DNA of 64,000 nucleotides, from assembly GCA_950295325.1 (NCBI GenBank), contig OX485807.1:5458501-5522500 (forward strand), read 5' to 3'. Shown piece after piece: positions 46,801-59,700 of this stretch. Origin of the DNA: Polytrichum commune. Its lineage: Eukaryota > Streptophyta > Polytrichopsida > Polytrichales > Polytrichaceae. Position 1 is the stretch's first letter. The number at the start of each line of letters is the position of its first letter. A program made the translations under genes and the position numbers. The notes under the pieces are model-generated. The model searched no databases and was not told where the DNA came from. It saw only the letters and a list, made by a program, of their open reading frames with translations.

Positions 46801-48604
46801 AACTAGAATGAAACTAATGTAACCAGGAGAGATTAGACAAAACCCTAAAACCCTGAAACCCTGAAGGAGGGACAACAAAAACCAGAAGATTAGCTCGTTC
46901 AAGAAAACACCCTATTTTGCTAAGAGGGATTTGACAAGCTCCCCTCTAAGGAATCCTCCCAAGCCTAGATAATTGTTTGAATCATCCACAGCAATTCCAG
47001 ATAATTACAATTGGGTTATCGTGCAATTTTATTACGCCTCCAGGAGATTCTCCAGCTCGTGAATCGTGCTACAAACACCCAACATGGCCAATATAATTCG
47101 GGGACTAAAACTACCGAAACCAAGAATTGAATTGGAACTTGGTGCTCATGAATTCGAGCATTACCATCCTACTAAGACACCATTATTTCCCCTGCTCAAG
47201 CAAATTCCAGATATTTACAATTGGGTTATTGTGCAATGGTGTTGCTCCTCCAGGAAATTTTCCAGCTCATGTATCGTGCTGGAAGCACTCAACATGGCCA
47301 ACAGAATTCGTGAAACAAAGACTAACAAAACCAGAGGTGAATTGGAGCTCGGTGCTCATGAGTTCGAACATTCATAGCCTATTGAGTAACTACCATTTCC
47401 CCCTGCATAAGAAATTCCAGATGTTTACAATTGTGATTTCGTGTCATTTTGACTGAATTCAGGGAACAAAGACTTCCAAAACCGAGAGTTGAATTGCAGC
47501 TCGGTGCTCATGAGTTCGAACATTCATAGCTTATTAGGCACCCTCATTTTCCCCTGCTCAAGCAATTTCAGACATTTCAAATTGGGTTATCCTGCAATTT
47601 TCTTACTCCAGAAGAGTCTCCAGCTCATGCACTGTGCTTCTGTCAATGACAAAAACCACATATACTACCAAAAAAAGATAGTTAAGTTGGGAATTTGTGC
47701 TCATGAGTTCGAACATTCATAGCCTATTAGACGTTCACATTTTCCCCTGCTCAAGCGATTCCAGATATTTCAAATTGGGTTATCCTGCAATTTTCTTACT
47801 CCAGAAAACTCTCCAGCTCATGCCCTGTGCTTCTGTCGATGACAAAAACCACAAATACTACCAAAACAAGATAGTTAAGTTGGGAATTTGTGCTCATGAG
47901 TTCGAAGCGACGATGATAAACCCTGAACCCTGAACCGCACCTGCTGATGCTTCCAGCGGCGGTTGATCATCAGCCACCAAAATCGAGGGCCAGTCTACCG
48001 CATCTCTCACAAACTCGTACACGGGATCAAACTTCCCTCTCCCGAACGACAATGGCCCGGAAGCAAGCTCAACCAACACACGGACTGCTGTGCGTAGCCA
48101 CAAGTTTGCCTTATACCCAGTTGTCCTGGTTCCCATGAACGAAACCCCAGCGGAGCCCGGTTCGATCTGCAAGGCTCCAATTAGGGGAGACGAAAGCTCC
48201 GCAACCAACACATCCTCCAGACCCGGTGCACATGTTGCAAAGAATTTCTGTAGGTTCTCAGATTTGCCTAACCGTGACCCTGAGCCTCTGGACTGCTGCT
48301 TCTTTGCCTCCTCGGGCTTCAACCCTAGCCCTCTCATGTACTTCCCCTTCTGTGCCACCGAAGGAGAAGAAGATGATGAAGATGATGCTCTCCTCGGTGC
48401 CTCCCCTGAGTCGGTGCCATAGCACCTTACCCGCTTGCTTATCCTCTCCTTCCCTGGTTCGGTCCAAATTTTGGTTCGAAAATGTGTGATTCCGCCACTA
48501 CTGATGACCTCAGGCTCCAGAATGCTGTGTCCGGCATGCGGAATGAGGAATTTCGCATGGTGGAGGTGGGATGGAGAAGCCTTGGGTAGCCTACACAGCA
48601 TCAT
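43877..48604 (-). CDS. THUMP-domain RNA guanine-N2 methyltransferase (RlmL/UPF0020 type)
   Basis: Likely transfers methyl from S-adenosylmethionine to the N2 of a guanine in ribosomal RNA, as bacterial RlmL does. Exons: 48604-47941, 46297-45711, 45200-44935 and 44108-43877. They join in frame as 582 residues with standard splice sites. Residues 1-90, basic and Ser-rich, look like an organelle transit peptide. FFATCAPGLEDVLVAEL (121-137) opens the ferredoxin-like/THUMP region, which runs to YRDLSGVSLHKRGYRD. Catalytic motifs follow: DPMCGSGTFLIEAA (386-399, SAM binding), NDIHEGAL (motif II) and VVTNPPWGSRL (492-502, NPPY/W-type catalytic loop). The C-terminal VLSGNAEVTRAMHMRADRKWP matches the family's end. 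An Arg-rich stretch encoded at the start of exon 2 interrupts the THUMP region. An alternative start is the second Met. Substrate and compartment are inferred. Confidence 0.9.
44540..44873. mobile_element. Tourist-like MITE in methyltransferase intron 3
   Basis: Ends GAGCATCCCCACCAAGGGTA and, reversed, GAGCATTTCCAAGCGGGGGT, with an ACCAAA block just inside both. The first 13 bases of the left end differ from the Harbinger end at 12367 by one base. Inner inverted pair GGAGAGGTCTTAAG/CTTAAGACCTCTCC. TAA precedes the left end, but ACT follows the right, so the target duplication is not confirmed. Confidence 0.65.
46930..47910. repeat. Tandem array in methyltransferase intron 1
   Basis: About five diverged units of 155-206 bp, each with TTCCCCTGCTCAAGCAATTCCAGATATTT, TGGGTTAT, CTCCAGCTCATG and GTGCTCATGAGTTCGAACATTC. 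The last marker occurs near 47148, 47352, 47506, 47699 and 47890. The last unit runs to within 40 bases of the exon 1 donor. Confidence 0.8.
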
Positions 48605-51600
48605 TGCGAGGCAAGGAGAGAAGAGAAGAATGGAAAAGGGGTGTCACATAGCCTACTGAGCCGGAGATGCTGAGAGTGTAAGTAGGAGATTTGGCTATGG
48701 CGGAGTCAGATTGTGGGGGTTGGTGACACAAAGATGAAGAGTTCGAGTGAAGAATGTGAGCAGTGCGATTGACAGCAAGCTCTCTCTCCTGTGCAGGGTT
48801 TAAGCTTCCCCGAATCCCTTCCCAACCCTTCCCTGCCTCCGACTAGGGTTTATCAACTATAATCAGCTGACAACTTCACAGCCCACACTTGAATCAGACT
48901 ACAATGGATCTCCCATCCTGTTTCTTACAACATTATCTGCCGAACCAACAATGATGCTTGACACTAAAATCAAGCTATCATTTTCTTATGTTGCATTTGC
49001 GTTCATACAAAGGTCTAGGATCACACCCATTTTTTGACTCCCCTATGTAATGTTTAAGGACCTCATTAACCAGCTAGAGGAAAATGGATGAGTAGCTGCT
49101 GATAAGCCCATGAGTGTGTATAATGGGTCTGCTCGTGGGTAGAAACTGGAGGTTGTGGATTGACAAGTTGAGATAGCAACGATGACGAGTTGAGATAGCA
49201 ACGATCGTCTGGTCAAATCGAATATTGGGCAATTTGGTAAGCTCATGAAAAGGAATTGGAGGTTATGGGTTGCATGACTAGCGATTGAGAAATGGATGAC
49301 GAGTTGCTATAGTAGTGAGACATCCAATTATCACCCAAACTGTTTATGTGGCATAACCAGTATGTTCATGTGCAAAAATTGGAGATAATGGATTAGGTAA
49401 GGTAACCCCTGAGGGGTTGACTGGACATAACCATTTGAACGCCATCTTCATTGAGTCCTTTCGACCATGAAGATCTGAGGCTAAGATTGAAGGGCAGAGG
49501 AGGACGAGGGTTATGCTCTACAGAGGTCTCCTCTTCTCCAGTCCTAGAACACCACCTCCAGCACCGAATGGTTATGAACTACATAATTGGTAGGAGAATA
49601 GTGGTTGGCATCTTGTAGGAGTAACAACATATCCACCTACTCAAGTTGAGACATCACCCAACTCAAGTTTGTTAGTGGGGCATAACTGATATGCTTTTAG
49701 ACAAAAATTACAGGTTAAGGTAGTTGAGCCCAAATGCAATATTTATATTGTTTTTTGCTATTTTGGGCAAGTAGAATAGCTTGGAAAGTTTTTAAAAAAT
49801 TCCATAGTTTAGCAAATCTATCTAGAGTCTAGGAAAAATTGAAAATAATAAATTCATATGCAACCTACAAAGATTCGCAAAGTCGTTTTAAGAAACATTG
49901 AACCTTTTACTCTCCACTAGGGGGGTCCATTGATGTTGGATTGCTAGGTAAGAATTATCATAAAAATCAGCCTTATTGCATGTGTGAGTCATATATTATT
50001 GTACATGAAGGTGTTGTCCCCTTTTGTGGATTGGCACTTCTTGACGGCCTTGTTGAGTGGATAGTTCCCCAATTAGCCATTGTGATTGGCCAAAGTTGGT
50101 GCTCTTCTTAAAGTGTTCTTGAAGCCCACTTACACCGCTACTATGAATGGCCAAAGAGGTGTTATTTTATACTCAATGCCACATATGATTACTCACTTTT
50201 AGCAATGAATTACTTGATGGCAACTATTGCACTCACTTGTTGATGGCTCAAGGATGAGAAATATGTGTCACCAAAAAGAAGGTGTTAATTTCAAGGCACC
50301 GCCTTATGTAAGTCACAATTTGTGCATGCCTTCATAAATTAAATTTTGACCTTTGAAGAAGTCCATTTTTCATTATGAACTTATATTAGATAATGTATGT
50401 TGTGCAAAAGTGGTTACAAGCAGGGTCCACCTAATGACCATATCTCATGCAATAGGATTGCACATCATCTACGCACTTTGTAAACACTTTTAAACCATTG
50501 ACATATTGAGAGTGAAGTGGATGTGTTTGAAAATGTGGTTCACCCTAAGGAAGTTCAGGTGGAGGGGTGGTGTAGGGCATAACCTCATCTTGATGAAAAT
50601 TCTCTCTCTCAAAATTCATGTTACAAAATTGTGGTTAGATTTGTTGCATATTTTCATTTGTGCTTTGTGCATGAGAAACGTGGGCTTTATCCAACCAATC
50701 TTCTTCGTTGGAAATAAATATTTAAATTGTATTTGGCAAAGCTTGTAATTAAGAAAAGACATTATAGAAGATTACATGTGTCCCAATGACATTGGATGAT
50801 GTATTGTAAATACACACAATATTTATAGGTTAGATTGTTAACATAATTTAGCGGGCATGAGTGTCATCGTTCGATTCCTAAAAAGCTTGCAAAGAACACT
50901 TTTGTCCAAGTGAGAAATAGTGGAGGGGTGTGTGGGAATGCATGTAAGTCATGATTTTGATCACCACATATCAAGTTCTCAATTTTCTTTCAACAGACCC
51001 ACTGATGCATGTAAAAATGATACCCACAACACTCCGCTCATAGCACTAATTATTACATGCATAAGAACAATACCACTCATGATTTTCCTCAATAAGGTGG
51101 GAAATCCTTAAACAAACATTGCTCTTACAAAATTAAATCCCAGCCTCTTTTGTTTGGGTCAAAACTGGTACAAGCAAACAATTGCATAACCTAACATCGA
51201 ACACCCTCATAGTTGCTTAATTTCCCATTTGACACATCAGAGTTGAGAGTGCACACTCACATTGATGTAGTCATCGACCTTGACATGACTACAAGTTAAA
51301 CTTATGGTTCATGAAAATTAATCCAAACTGAGCAGGGACCAACCTTGAGAAAATATTTCATCATCTTAAGCAAACATAAGGGCTTCAAAAACTTGCAAGC
51401 TTGAGCTCAAGTTGTGTGAGGCAACTCATTGAAACTACATTCAATGAGCTCCTAGATGACAGGTTCATCCATAACTTGTTGACAAGAATATGGAATCTAT
51501 CAAATTATGTAGGAGAGCAAACTAAGTTACCTCTCATATCTAGGAGCAAAGACTTAAATTTGTTTACCCATTTAATAATTTCCCAAACATTACACAAAAA

Positions 51601-53223
51601 CCTAAGTCTCGATGAAAAAGCAGAGCTTTAGAAATCACAATAAGGTAGATGTACCCAATTCGGTCACTTATCTTTATCCGACACTATTTGAGTGATATGT
51701 GGTTAGCATGGCTTCAAGAATGGACACCAAAGTGACATGTGTTTAATTGGCCTTCATGCCCAAAATATGGTGATATTCTTAGGCCCAGAAGTCAACATAA
51801 TTTGCAGTGACCTATATGACCATTTAATGAGCATGGAAATCTTCGCCTTGATATATAAGATATTATATTAGCTCTGAATTTCAAGAGGAAAGTGGCTACT
51901 GTCTTGATTTGGATTTGCTAAGCATCTCAACGTAACCGATTAAGATACGTCTACCTCACAATCACCCCTCTTCAGAACATTCAGTAGCATTCAATATCAA
52001 ACTCATGCATTCAATACCTTTCTTTCCATTTGTGGTAGTTTTGATGCATAAATTAGATACTAGATTGAATTACCAATAACAGCGTTGCATTTTTTGCGCT
52101 CATGGAGAAATACATTACATCATCTTGCATAATATTACAGTGTAGAATTCCTCATATTTGTTCACCTCAACAATCAAAGCCGATGATTCAAACCTCTTGA
52201 AACATTCAAGACCTTACATTAGCTCAACCGTCTGATCAAAAGGCTCAATCAAATTTTCCTGTGCAGTAAATTTTACAGGAAATAGGCAAGCATACGAGTG
52301 CTACAAAACTCACCATCCATCAATGAAAATTGCTTTATGTTATTGAACATCTTTAAAATATTTGCCCAGTATCCTTAATAGATTAGCAAAACACGCAAAA
52401 CAAATTGTTCAACTCTCAAATGGTTGTAGTCTATATCACTGCTAACAATTGGGATAATGAAGTCAAAACATGAATACCCATCAATTGAAAGCACATGTTA
52501 CTCTGCATGTCCACATACTAAGAATTGTGCACTCTTCGTCACAAAATCTTACAATAACATTCCTCCAAACTCCCAACATGCTCAGAACAGTCATATCAAA
52601 TTCATGAACCAACCTATCCACTTTGAAGTGTCCAGTAACAGTCACTATCGAACCCATCTACTCAACAAAATTGTACACTTATATGAAGCGCTTTAATAAG
52701 CGACATGCATACCCAAAACATTAACTGCCACTGCCAGATATTGAGATATTGATGATTTTTTATTTCAACAAATTGTGAAGACACACCAATTGACACAAGG
52801 ACGTAATAGGTTTATTTTAACCTACTTACACTCTGAAGACCTTCATCCCAATTTCACCTCTCCACCAGAATCCATGGACCAATCCTCTTCCCAACACACA
52901 ACATTAAACGCCCAACCCATCGTCCACAACAAGGATACACAAGCTTAATGCCACTGCCAGCAATAAATGGAAAGATGATAACCTTTGTATTACAATTGAT
53001 TAGAAGGCACACTTTAATACTTTGAGACAAGGACCTAAATACCTACAAATGTACAGGCGCACATTTGAATCTCCTAACCTTCTCCGCTACTTACACTCTG
53101 TGGAGACCTTCGTCGCATAATCTTACAGTTCAATAACTCCCAAAAACTCATGCTTCTCATATCCGTTCCGATCCGTTTTAATCCACTGGCCAGAAACCAA
53201 CCAAAAACACTTCCATAACCGAT
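48605..53223. other. Intergenic DNA, no gene recognised
   Basis: About 4.6 kb of AT-rich DNA. A 24-bp unit (GACGAGTTGAGATAGCAACGAT) is repeated in tandem near 49160-49205. Related sentences recur at 59300-59450 and 59750-59850, so decayed dispersed repeats are present. The part next to 48605 should contain the methyltransferase promoter. Confidence 0.45.
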
Positions 53224-55392
53224 TTACAACTCCTCGTGACCCTCTCCAGCGACGTCCTTCATCTTCTGACCGGTAGAGGCAGTAGCCTTGGCGGCAGAGT
53301 CCTTAGCGTATTCGGCAGCATCTGCGACAGTATCCTTGGTGGCGTCGTAGCTGTCCTTGGCCTTATCAGCGGCAGCGTCCGCGGTCTCCTTGGCGGCACC
53401 AGCGGCCGATCCTGCGGTGTCAGCGGTCTTGTCCTTGGCGGCACCTGCGGCGTCCTTGGTACTGTCAACTGCCTGGCCGGCGGCATCGCTCGTCTTTCCT
53501 GCGGCATCTGAGGCAGTCTCCTTGGCCTTGCCGCCGGCGTCTAGGGTTGCGTCCTTGGTCTTGCCGGCGGTACCCAAGGTAGTGTCCTTAGTCTTGCCGG
53601 CGGCGTCTAAGGTTGCGTCCTTGGTCTTGCCCGCGGCGTCCGAGGCCTTCTCTGTGGCGCCTGCGGCGGTGTCCATGGCCGCATCCTTGCTCTTTCCTGC
53701 GGCATCCTGCGTCTTTCCTGCAGCGTCCTTGGCGGACTCGGAGGTTTTCTGGGCGATGTCACCAGTGGTGTCCTTAGCCTTTCCTGCACTCTCCTTGCTC
53801 TTGTCTGCAGCACCTGCAAGAATATCAACAAGCACAGTGAGAATTGGATTTGAGAGTTTGACAGTCTTCGGCTGCTTAATCAGCACTCTAATCCTACGTG
53901 TAGATTATAGTCGGGCATCAAAAAGAGATGAACCAATAGGCTCCCTACGGAAGAGGGCACTTCGTGATTTTATAAAACCCACAAACAGAGATGACTATGA
54001 TGGTGCCTCATAATTTCTTGATGGGTGGTAGTAATAATAGTAAGACCTGGCTAGACTACTACCTTTTGTCAACTTGCTAAGACTATTTTTGATAGCGTCG
54101 ATGCCATGACCCATTCCCTTCCAGTATGCTGCATCAGGAACGACATGAATGCCCGCTTAGACCTCCCTCCCATGCACCATGGACTCAGTGCCCACTGAGT
54201 CAGGCCATTCAACTCAACAGGTTGCAGTCTTATCATCCCAAGAACTCTCCAACCCCCCTCAAACAGACACTCGAGGGACAACAAAAGCTTTAGATCATTG
54301 CAAGTTATGATGCATGCCAATTCCATCTGCCACTTGCTATCCTAGCCTTGGAGAAGGAATTCCAGCAACAATGCCAAAGTACAGCATGAGAGGGTGATTT
54401 TACAACCCACAAATCATCACAACACCAGCAAGTTTGCAACATAAAGAACATTTGAGAATTGATAGGATGGAAGAAAAAAATACCTGATGCGGTGTCGCCG
54501 ACCTTGTCCTTAGTTGCTGCGGCCTCCTCGTATGCCTTCTTCGACACCTCGTCGGCGGATTCCGAAGTTTCGTCTATCTTCTGGCTTCCATATTCTCCAG
54601 TCTTAGCTCCGGTGTCCTTGGCAGTCTCGTACTGTGTCTGTGTGGCCCTGCTCATCATCACCCACACAGAAGATCAGCACAATTATGGCCATCTTACTTA
54701 AAAGTCTACGGATCGTCCTCTGCAAACTTGAACGATATAATGGGTTCACCGGCATAACCATAAATGAATTCCTCTTCCAAAGGATTGATTAACCCTATGT
54801 CATGCTTATTAAAGCAAGCCGTGATAACCGATCTCCACGCATATAATCTACCGTACCCCTGCTACGTCCCAAAGCAGTCCGACCCTGCAACCTTTGTGAT
54901 GGCTTTGAACCTTGGCAACAAACGACTAAAGATTGTGAAGAAACCAGAATATCTTCCAGCCGTTGCAGGAAAAACGTCCCCAATTAACTTCATGTTCTGT
55001 TGCTATGAGCCACAAGCATCTATAGTCACAGTTATACCATGCCCTTTCATATCTACCACCATCCACAACTGCTGCAACGATAACTCTTAGTCCCCCGGTG
55101 TTTCCAAAATCCATAAAAATTCCTAGAGTAAGTAAGGCAGGCAGGCAGCCTACTTGGTAGCGGAATCCACGACGTTGTTGATCTTCTCCTTGGCCCAGCC
55201 AGTCCATGAACTCGCATGCTCTCCCGCGGTGTTACCCGTGTCCGCAGCGGCATCCGCAGCCGCAGCCGCGTGGTCCGAGGCCTTCGTCCCCACCTCGTGC
55301 ACCTTGTCGCCCGTCTCAGTGGTGGCCTGAACCACCACCAATCCAACCACCAACAACAGCACCACCAAGCTCCTCATCCCGCTGGTCGCCAT
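53224..55392 (-). CDS. ER-targeted LEA_4 (group 3) protein with HEEL C-terminus
   Basis: LEA_4 proteins are hydrophilic chains that fold into amphipathic helices on drying and protect membranes and proteins. Exons: 55392-55154, 54647-54484 and 53813-53224. They join in frame as 330 residues. Residues 1-23 (MATSGMRSLVVLLLVVGLVV, then VQA) form a signal peptide with a hydrophobic core. From about residue 135 the chain is built of 11-residue repeats of the AGKTKDATLDA and AGKSKDAAMDT type, Ala/Lys/Asp/Thr-rich with no Cys. It ends GEGHEEL: HEEL fits the ER-retention pattern [KRHQSA][DENQ]EL, so the protein probably stays in the ER lumen. Frames on the opposite strand here mirror the repeats and are not genes. 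Repeat number may vary among alleles. Confidence 0.92.
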
Positions 55393-55495
55393 AGCCGTCC
55401 GGCGTCACTGCAGAGCTTCCCACACAATCAAAACTTCCACTGACGAGCGACTGGAATGGGATCCAAAGCACGAGATTGCCAAGCCCGCGACTCCT

Positions 55496-55717
55496 GTCAC
55501 GTCGAGAGGAAAGAGAAAGAATGACGATAGCGAGATGGATCGGTGAGGAAGGAGTGGGATGGGAGACATAGATATGTTATGAGGAGGCGGATTGGAGGGG
55601 GTTATGAAGCGGGGCGCATGCAGGCGAGGCAGGAAGGTGGCGAGAGGCCGCTGGGCCAAGTGGCAGCGATGGCCAAGTGTCTGTTGGGGCAAGCCCAGGC
55701 CCGCGGCCACGCATGCA
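55496..55717 (-). promoter_or_regulatory. Candidate ABA/seed elements upstream of the LEA gene
   Basis: GACGTGAC (55503-55496 on the minus strand) has the ACGT core of ABA-response elements, about 105 bases before the start codon. CATGCA (RY core, bound by ABI3/VP1-type factors) occurs at 55617-55622 and 55712-55717. These short motifs also occur by chance; the family context makes them plausible. Confidence 0.35.
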
Positions 55718-55940
55718 GGCCAGGGCAGCAAGCAGGGAATGAGTCCCCTGACGGTGCCATTCCCAGCTCCTATGGAAGTTAAGTTAATAAGCTAGCCTGC
55801 CTGACCCTCCCTGACTCCCTCCGTAGTTCAGTTCTAGCTCCCCCTCTCCTGTTCATTGCTGTGCCGCATCCATACAGTAATAACAACACCACTGTGTGTG
55901 TAACTTCTTCTTTTTCCTTCTTTTGTTGGTTCGCATCAGT

Positions 55941-56724
55941 GATCGGGAAGATTTTTGGGCATAATAATTGGTTGAGATCCTCCGAGTGTTTGCAAGTCCA
56001 ACTGGTTACATGCTGACATCCTCCGGTTTTCCTTTATGAAATTCGGGTATATTCTATAAATTCCTCTAAAATGATGGGTAATTCTCCTGCAGTCTTGAAC
56101 TTCAACCAGTTGTTTTTCAAAACTCAACCAGTTCATCTGTAACTAACTGCCGGTTCTTCCTGATCATAGGTTCACATGCCCATAAAAACAATGCTCGTGT
56201 TTTTCCTGCAGTCAGTCGACGTGCCTAGCGCTGGGGCCAATCGCTGCTCCTTGGCAGGGTGAGGTTTTCCTTTATTAAATTGGGGTACATTCTATAGATT
56301 CCTCTAAAATGATCGGTAATTCTACTGCAGTCTTGAAGAACTTCAACCGGTTATTTCTCAAACTCAACCGGTTCATCTGTAACTAACTGCCGGTTCTCCC
56401 CGATCATAGGTTCGCATGCCCATAAAAATATTGCTTGTGTTTTTCCTGCAGTCGACGTGCCTAGCACTGGGGCCAATCACTGCTCCTTCGCAGGGTGAGG
56501 AGCAGTGCCCGGGAAGTTTTTGGGCAGAGTCGGTCAAGATCCTAGTCATATATATCCTACCAGTTACATGTTGACATCTTCCGGTTTTGTTTCATTCATT
56601 TGAGGAGGTATATTCCATAGATTCCTCTAAAATGATCGGTAATCCTCTTGAAGTCTTGAACTTCAACTGGTTATTTTCAAACTAAACCGGTTCATTTGTA
56701 CCTAACCGCCGGTTCTCCCCGAGC
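55941..56724 (+). repeat. Tandem cluster of ATCGGGGAGA-type MITE copies
   Basis: A full copy at 55941-56165, the 3' part of one at 56265-56405 and another full copy at 56506-56724. The two spacers (about 56166-56264 and 56406-56505) are also near-identical (GGTTCRCATGCCCATAAAAA.., GTCGACGTGCCTAGC). A block of MITE half plus spacer was therefore duplicated in tandem. Confidence 0.8.
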
Positions 56725-59700
56725 AGTGGTGAGGAGTCCCTCTTTCTTGATAGGGAAAGTTTCATCTCTTTCTAGAATTTACTGCTATCGGTGAGGGTTT
56801 TCCGCCCTACATATAATAACCTTATTGGATGTATGGTAAGGTAGACAAATCTATTTCTGATAACTTAAGTAGTTTCGCATAAGTGTGGTACATGTGTGAT
56901 AATGGAGTGATTTTTTACATGCCTGGAAATCAATATCACAACATTTAACCCAAAAAAATTCACAAATGTATTGCAAACATTGAGATTATAATGTATTTCC
57001 CAAAGGCAAGATTCTCTCCCATCCCATATTCACAGCATAGGTTGGCCTATATCTGAATAACTTGTAGACAAAAACTTTGAGTACATCCCATGTTCTTTTC
57101 AAGGAACCCAACTGTTGCTTTGTAAGCTTATTTCTCAGGCTTATTTTTTCCATCACGTTGAACTCTTCAACAGTTATAACTCCTCCCTTACCTAGTCACT
57201 ACCTTTCCAACATTCTAAATTAGAGAATGACGGCAAATTGCGTGGAACTTCATGGCTTTTGGAGACTCTATGGATTAAGATTGGGGTAGTTATCAGAAAT
57301 TGACTACTCAACTGCAATTGTGCCCGTTCATTTTACTACATACAAGACATAAACTCTCCCATAGTTGTGAGCCAACCGTTGGTCGTAGTGTGTGGCATCC
57401 TATTAGATGGATAATTTTCTCTTTGCACCTGCTTTTCATAGGATGTGAAACATTCAGTTAGTGCAAGATGATTAGCAAATCCAACATTGTGCTCATAGCC
57501 ATTTGCCTTATAATATTTGGAGCTCATATGGATACCTTATTCATTACCAAAGTGAAGATTCTCATGCTCAACATATGAGAAGTGTTCGGATGCATTAGTG
57601 GGGGCCGACTAAGTGATCATATGGGTCCCCCCGCCCAATCATGTTAACTAGTGAACGTAGAATAGTTAGCATGTCATGACCATTGAAAATCAATGTTATG
57701 AATGCAATACTTTAAGCATTACCCAAACTATGTACATGAAATAATTTGACATTGAAATTGATGTGCAATGTTAATTAAATTGCCATGCATGAGTTTATAT
57801 ACCAATAAGCATCCCATATCACTTTGCAAGAGTTGTAGGATCATTAAAGCAGACCAACACTGAATAGTGTGGGCCAAATGAAATCATATTTATAGTGGAG
57901 TATTAGTTATTTACTTTCCTTTGGATATTTCATCACTTCCTACTTTCCTTGAGACACTTGGTCGTAATTTTGGAATGTAGTAGAGTTCACTTGAGCACAA
58001 TGTCTACAACCGCTAGTGAAGACTCAAGGAATGCACAAGGTAAAACTAGACGTGAGGAAGAGGAGGAGATCACGATGGGGAAAAACGAGGCAAGCTATTT
58101 TACTCAGAATATACCTATGTATAATCACCTTTTGAATAATGTGTTTGTAAGTTGATGAATTTTTCTCACTCTAATGGGATATTGTCAAGGGGGGGGGGGT
58201 CCACTATTGGAAACAAGAGGTGAATAAGGTATTGGTTAATCAACCTTATATATGCCTCATGTTGGGTTGGGCTCAACCTTTGTGATGTCTTGGTAAACTC
58301 ATCCATCATGGTTGAAAGGCTCTTGGATAAACAAACCTCTATGTGTTGAGGACTATTTCATTTCATTAGACCCCATTAGACTAATAAAATCTTTGATGCC
58401 ATTTTCAGAGTCAAAATCGTTTAGAATAAATAACTTCCAATTTTAAAAATAACCTACAATGTTTTCACCAGTGACAATCGATGAGTCTACATAAGCTAGA
58501 CACCATGAAGCTCTAGCTGATTGGGATGTGGCATACCCATTCATTGCACCCACCAATTTATTCATATGCAATTTGCACTTCCAAAGGCACCTTTTGGATT
58601 AATGAGATTTAGCACTTGAATATCCAAAGGATGTAATGTTTTGCACAATTTACTGCTATCAACCTTATATATATATATATATATAAGGATAAGGTTGATT
58701 CGCAGTGATGCTAAATGGAATTACCTTCTAACAAACATTGGCCCTATTGTGAATGTGTATTGGATGATGATAAGTGGCAATTTGGCATCAAAATATCCGA
58801 CTTATTATATGTGCATAAATGGTTTTAAGAATCAACAGCCATGCTTCGAATTTGGGTTTAGGAACATTTCAGCACACGGAATGTGATGTTGTGAGCCACT
58901 GAAGCTGATACAAATAACAACATTTCTAAACCCAAAATACGCCACATAGACTCAGCATCACATGCAATTACTATGCAATTTCCATGTGCACAAAGCACAC
59001 TGCAATGGTTTGATATTAGCAGGATGGTAACGTAGTAGCTTAGCCCTCAAACCAATGCTATGCCAAGTTGCATGGAAAGAACGCCCCCCACAAGGAAAGA
59101 AAGAAAACCAAATATTGGAATTAGTGACGACGTGAATTTGAACCCATTGGCCCTACCATGATCAAGAGTCTCCTTGGTACATGATAAGATTTATTGTCTA
59201 TCTTGCTGTAGGCGGGTCCCCCACAAGGATCTTGAAAGACTTGTGCACAAGATGAGGGTTTCAACATCTCACATGGTTTCCAACGCCATCAACAAGGGTC
59301 CAATATCCCTCAATTCACGTATCTAGCTGCACTACTGACAAGAGGGGAGTGGACAATGAGTTGCAATATAGCAACGAGACATCCAACTGCTCAACATGTT
59401 TAGGAGTCATAACTAGCCTAATCATGGACAAAGACTAGAAATCTTGGATAAAATGCTCTTTGTGTGGATAAAAAACATAGGGAAGTTGATGAAAATGCTC
59501 TCCACTTGGATGAACGATCGATTATGTCTAACCTTTTTGTTGATCAAGATTTCATGTTAAAATAAATGAATAGGCATATACGTAAAGAGACATCAATGAA
59601 TGCCTTATTGAGACCAAGGGGAAGACAAGTCTTGAGGGCTTGATACCTAGGCTCATCACGCAAATCGATACTATGCCAAGCTTCATGGAAAGACTCTTGA

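Noticed and set aside
53357-54013. 218-codon frame opposite the LEA gene
   Set aside because: It is the antisense image of the 11-residue LEA repeats, which keep several frames open.
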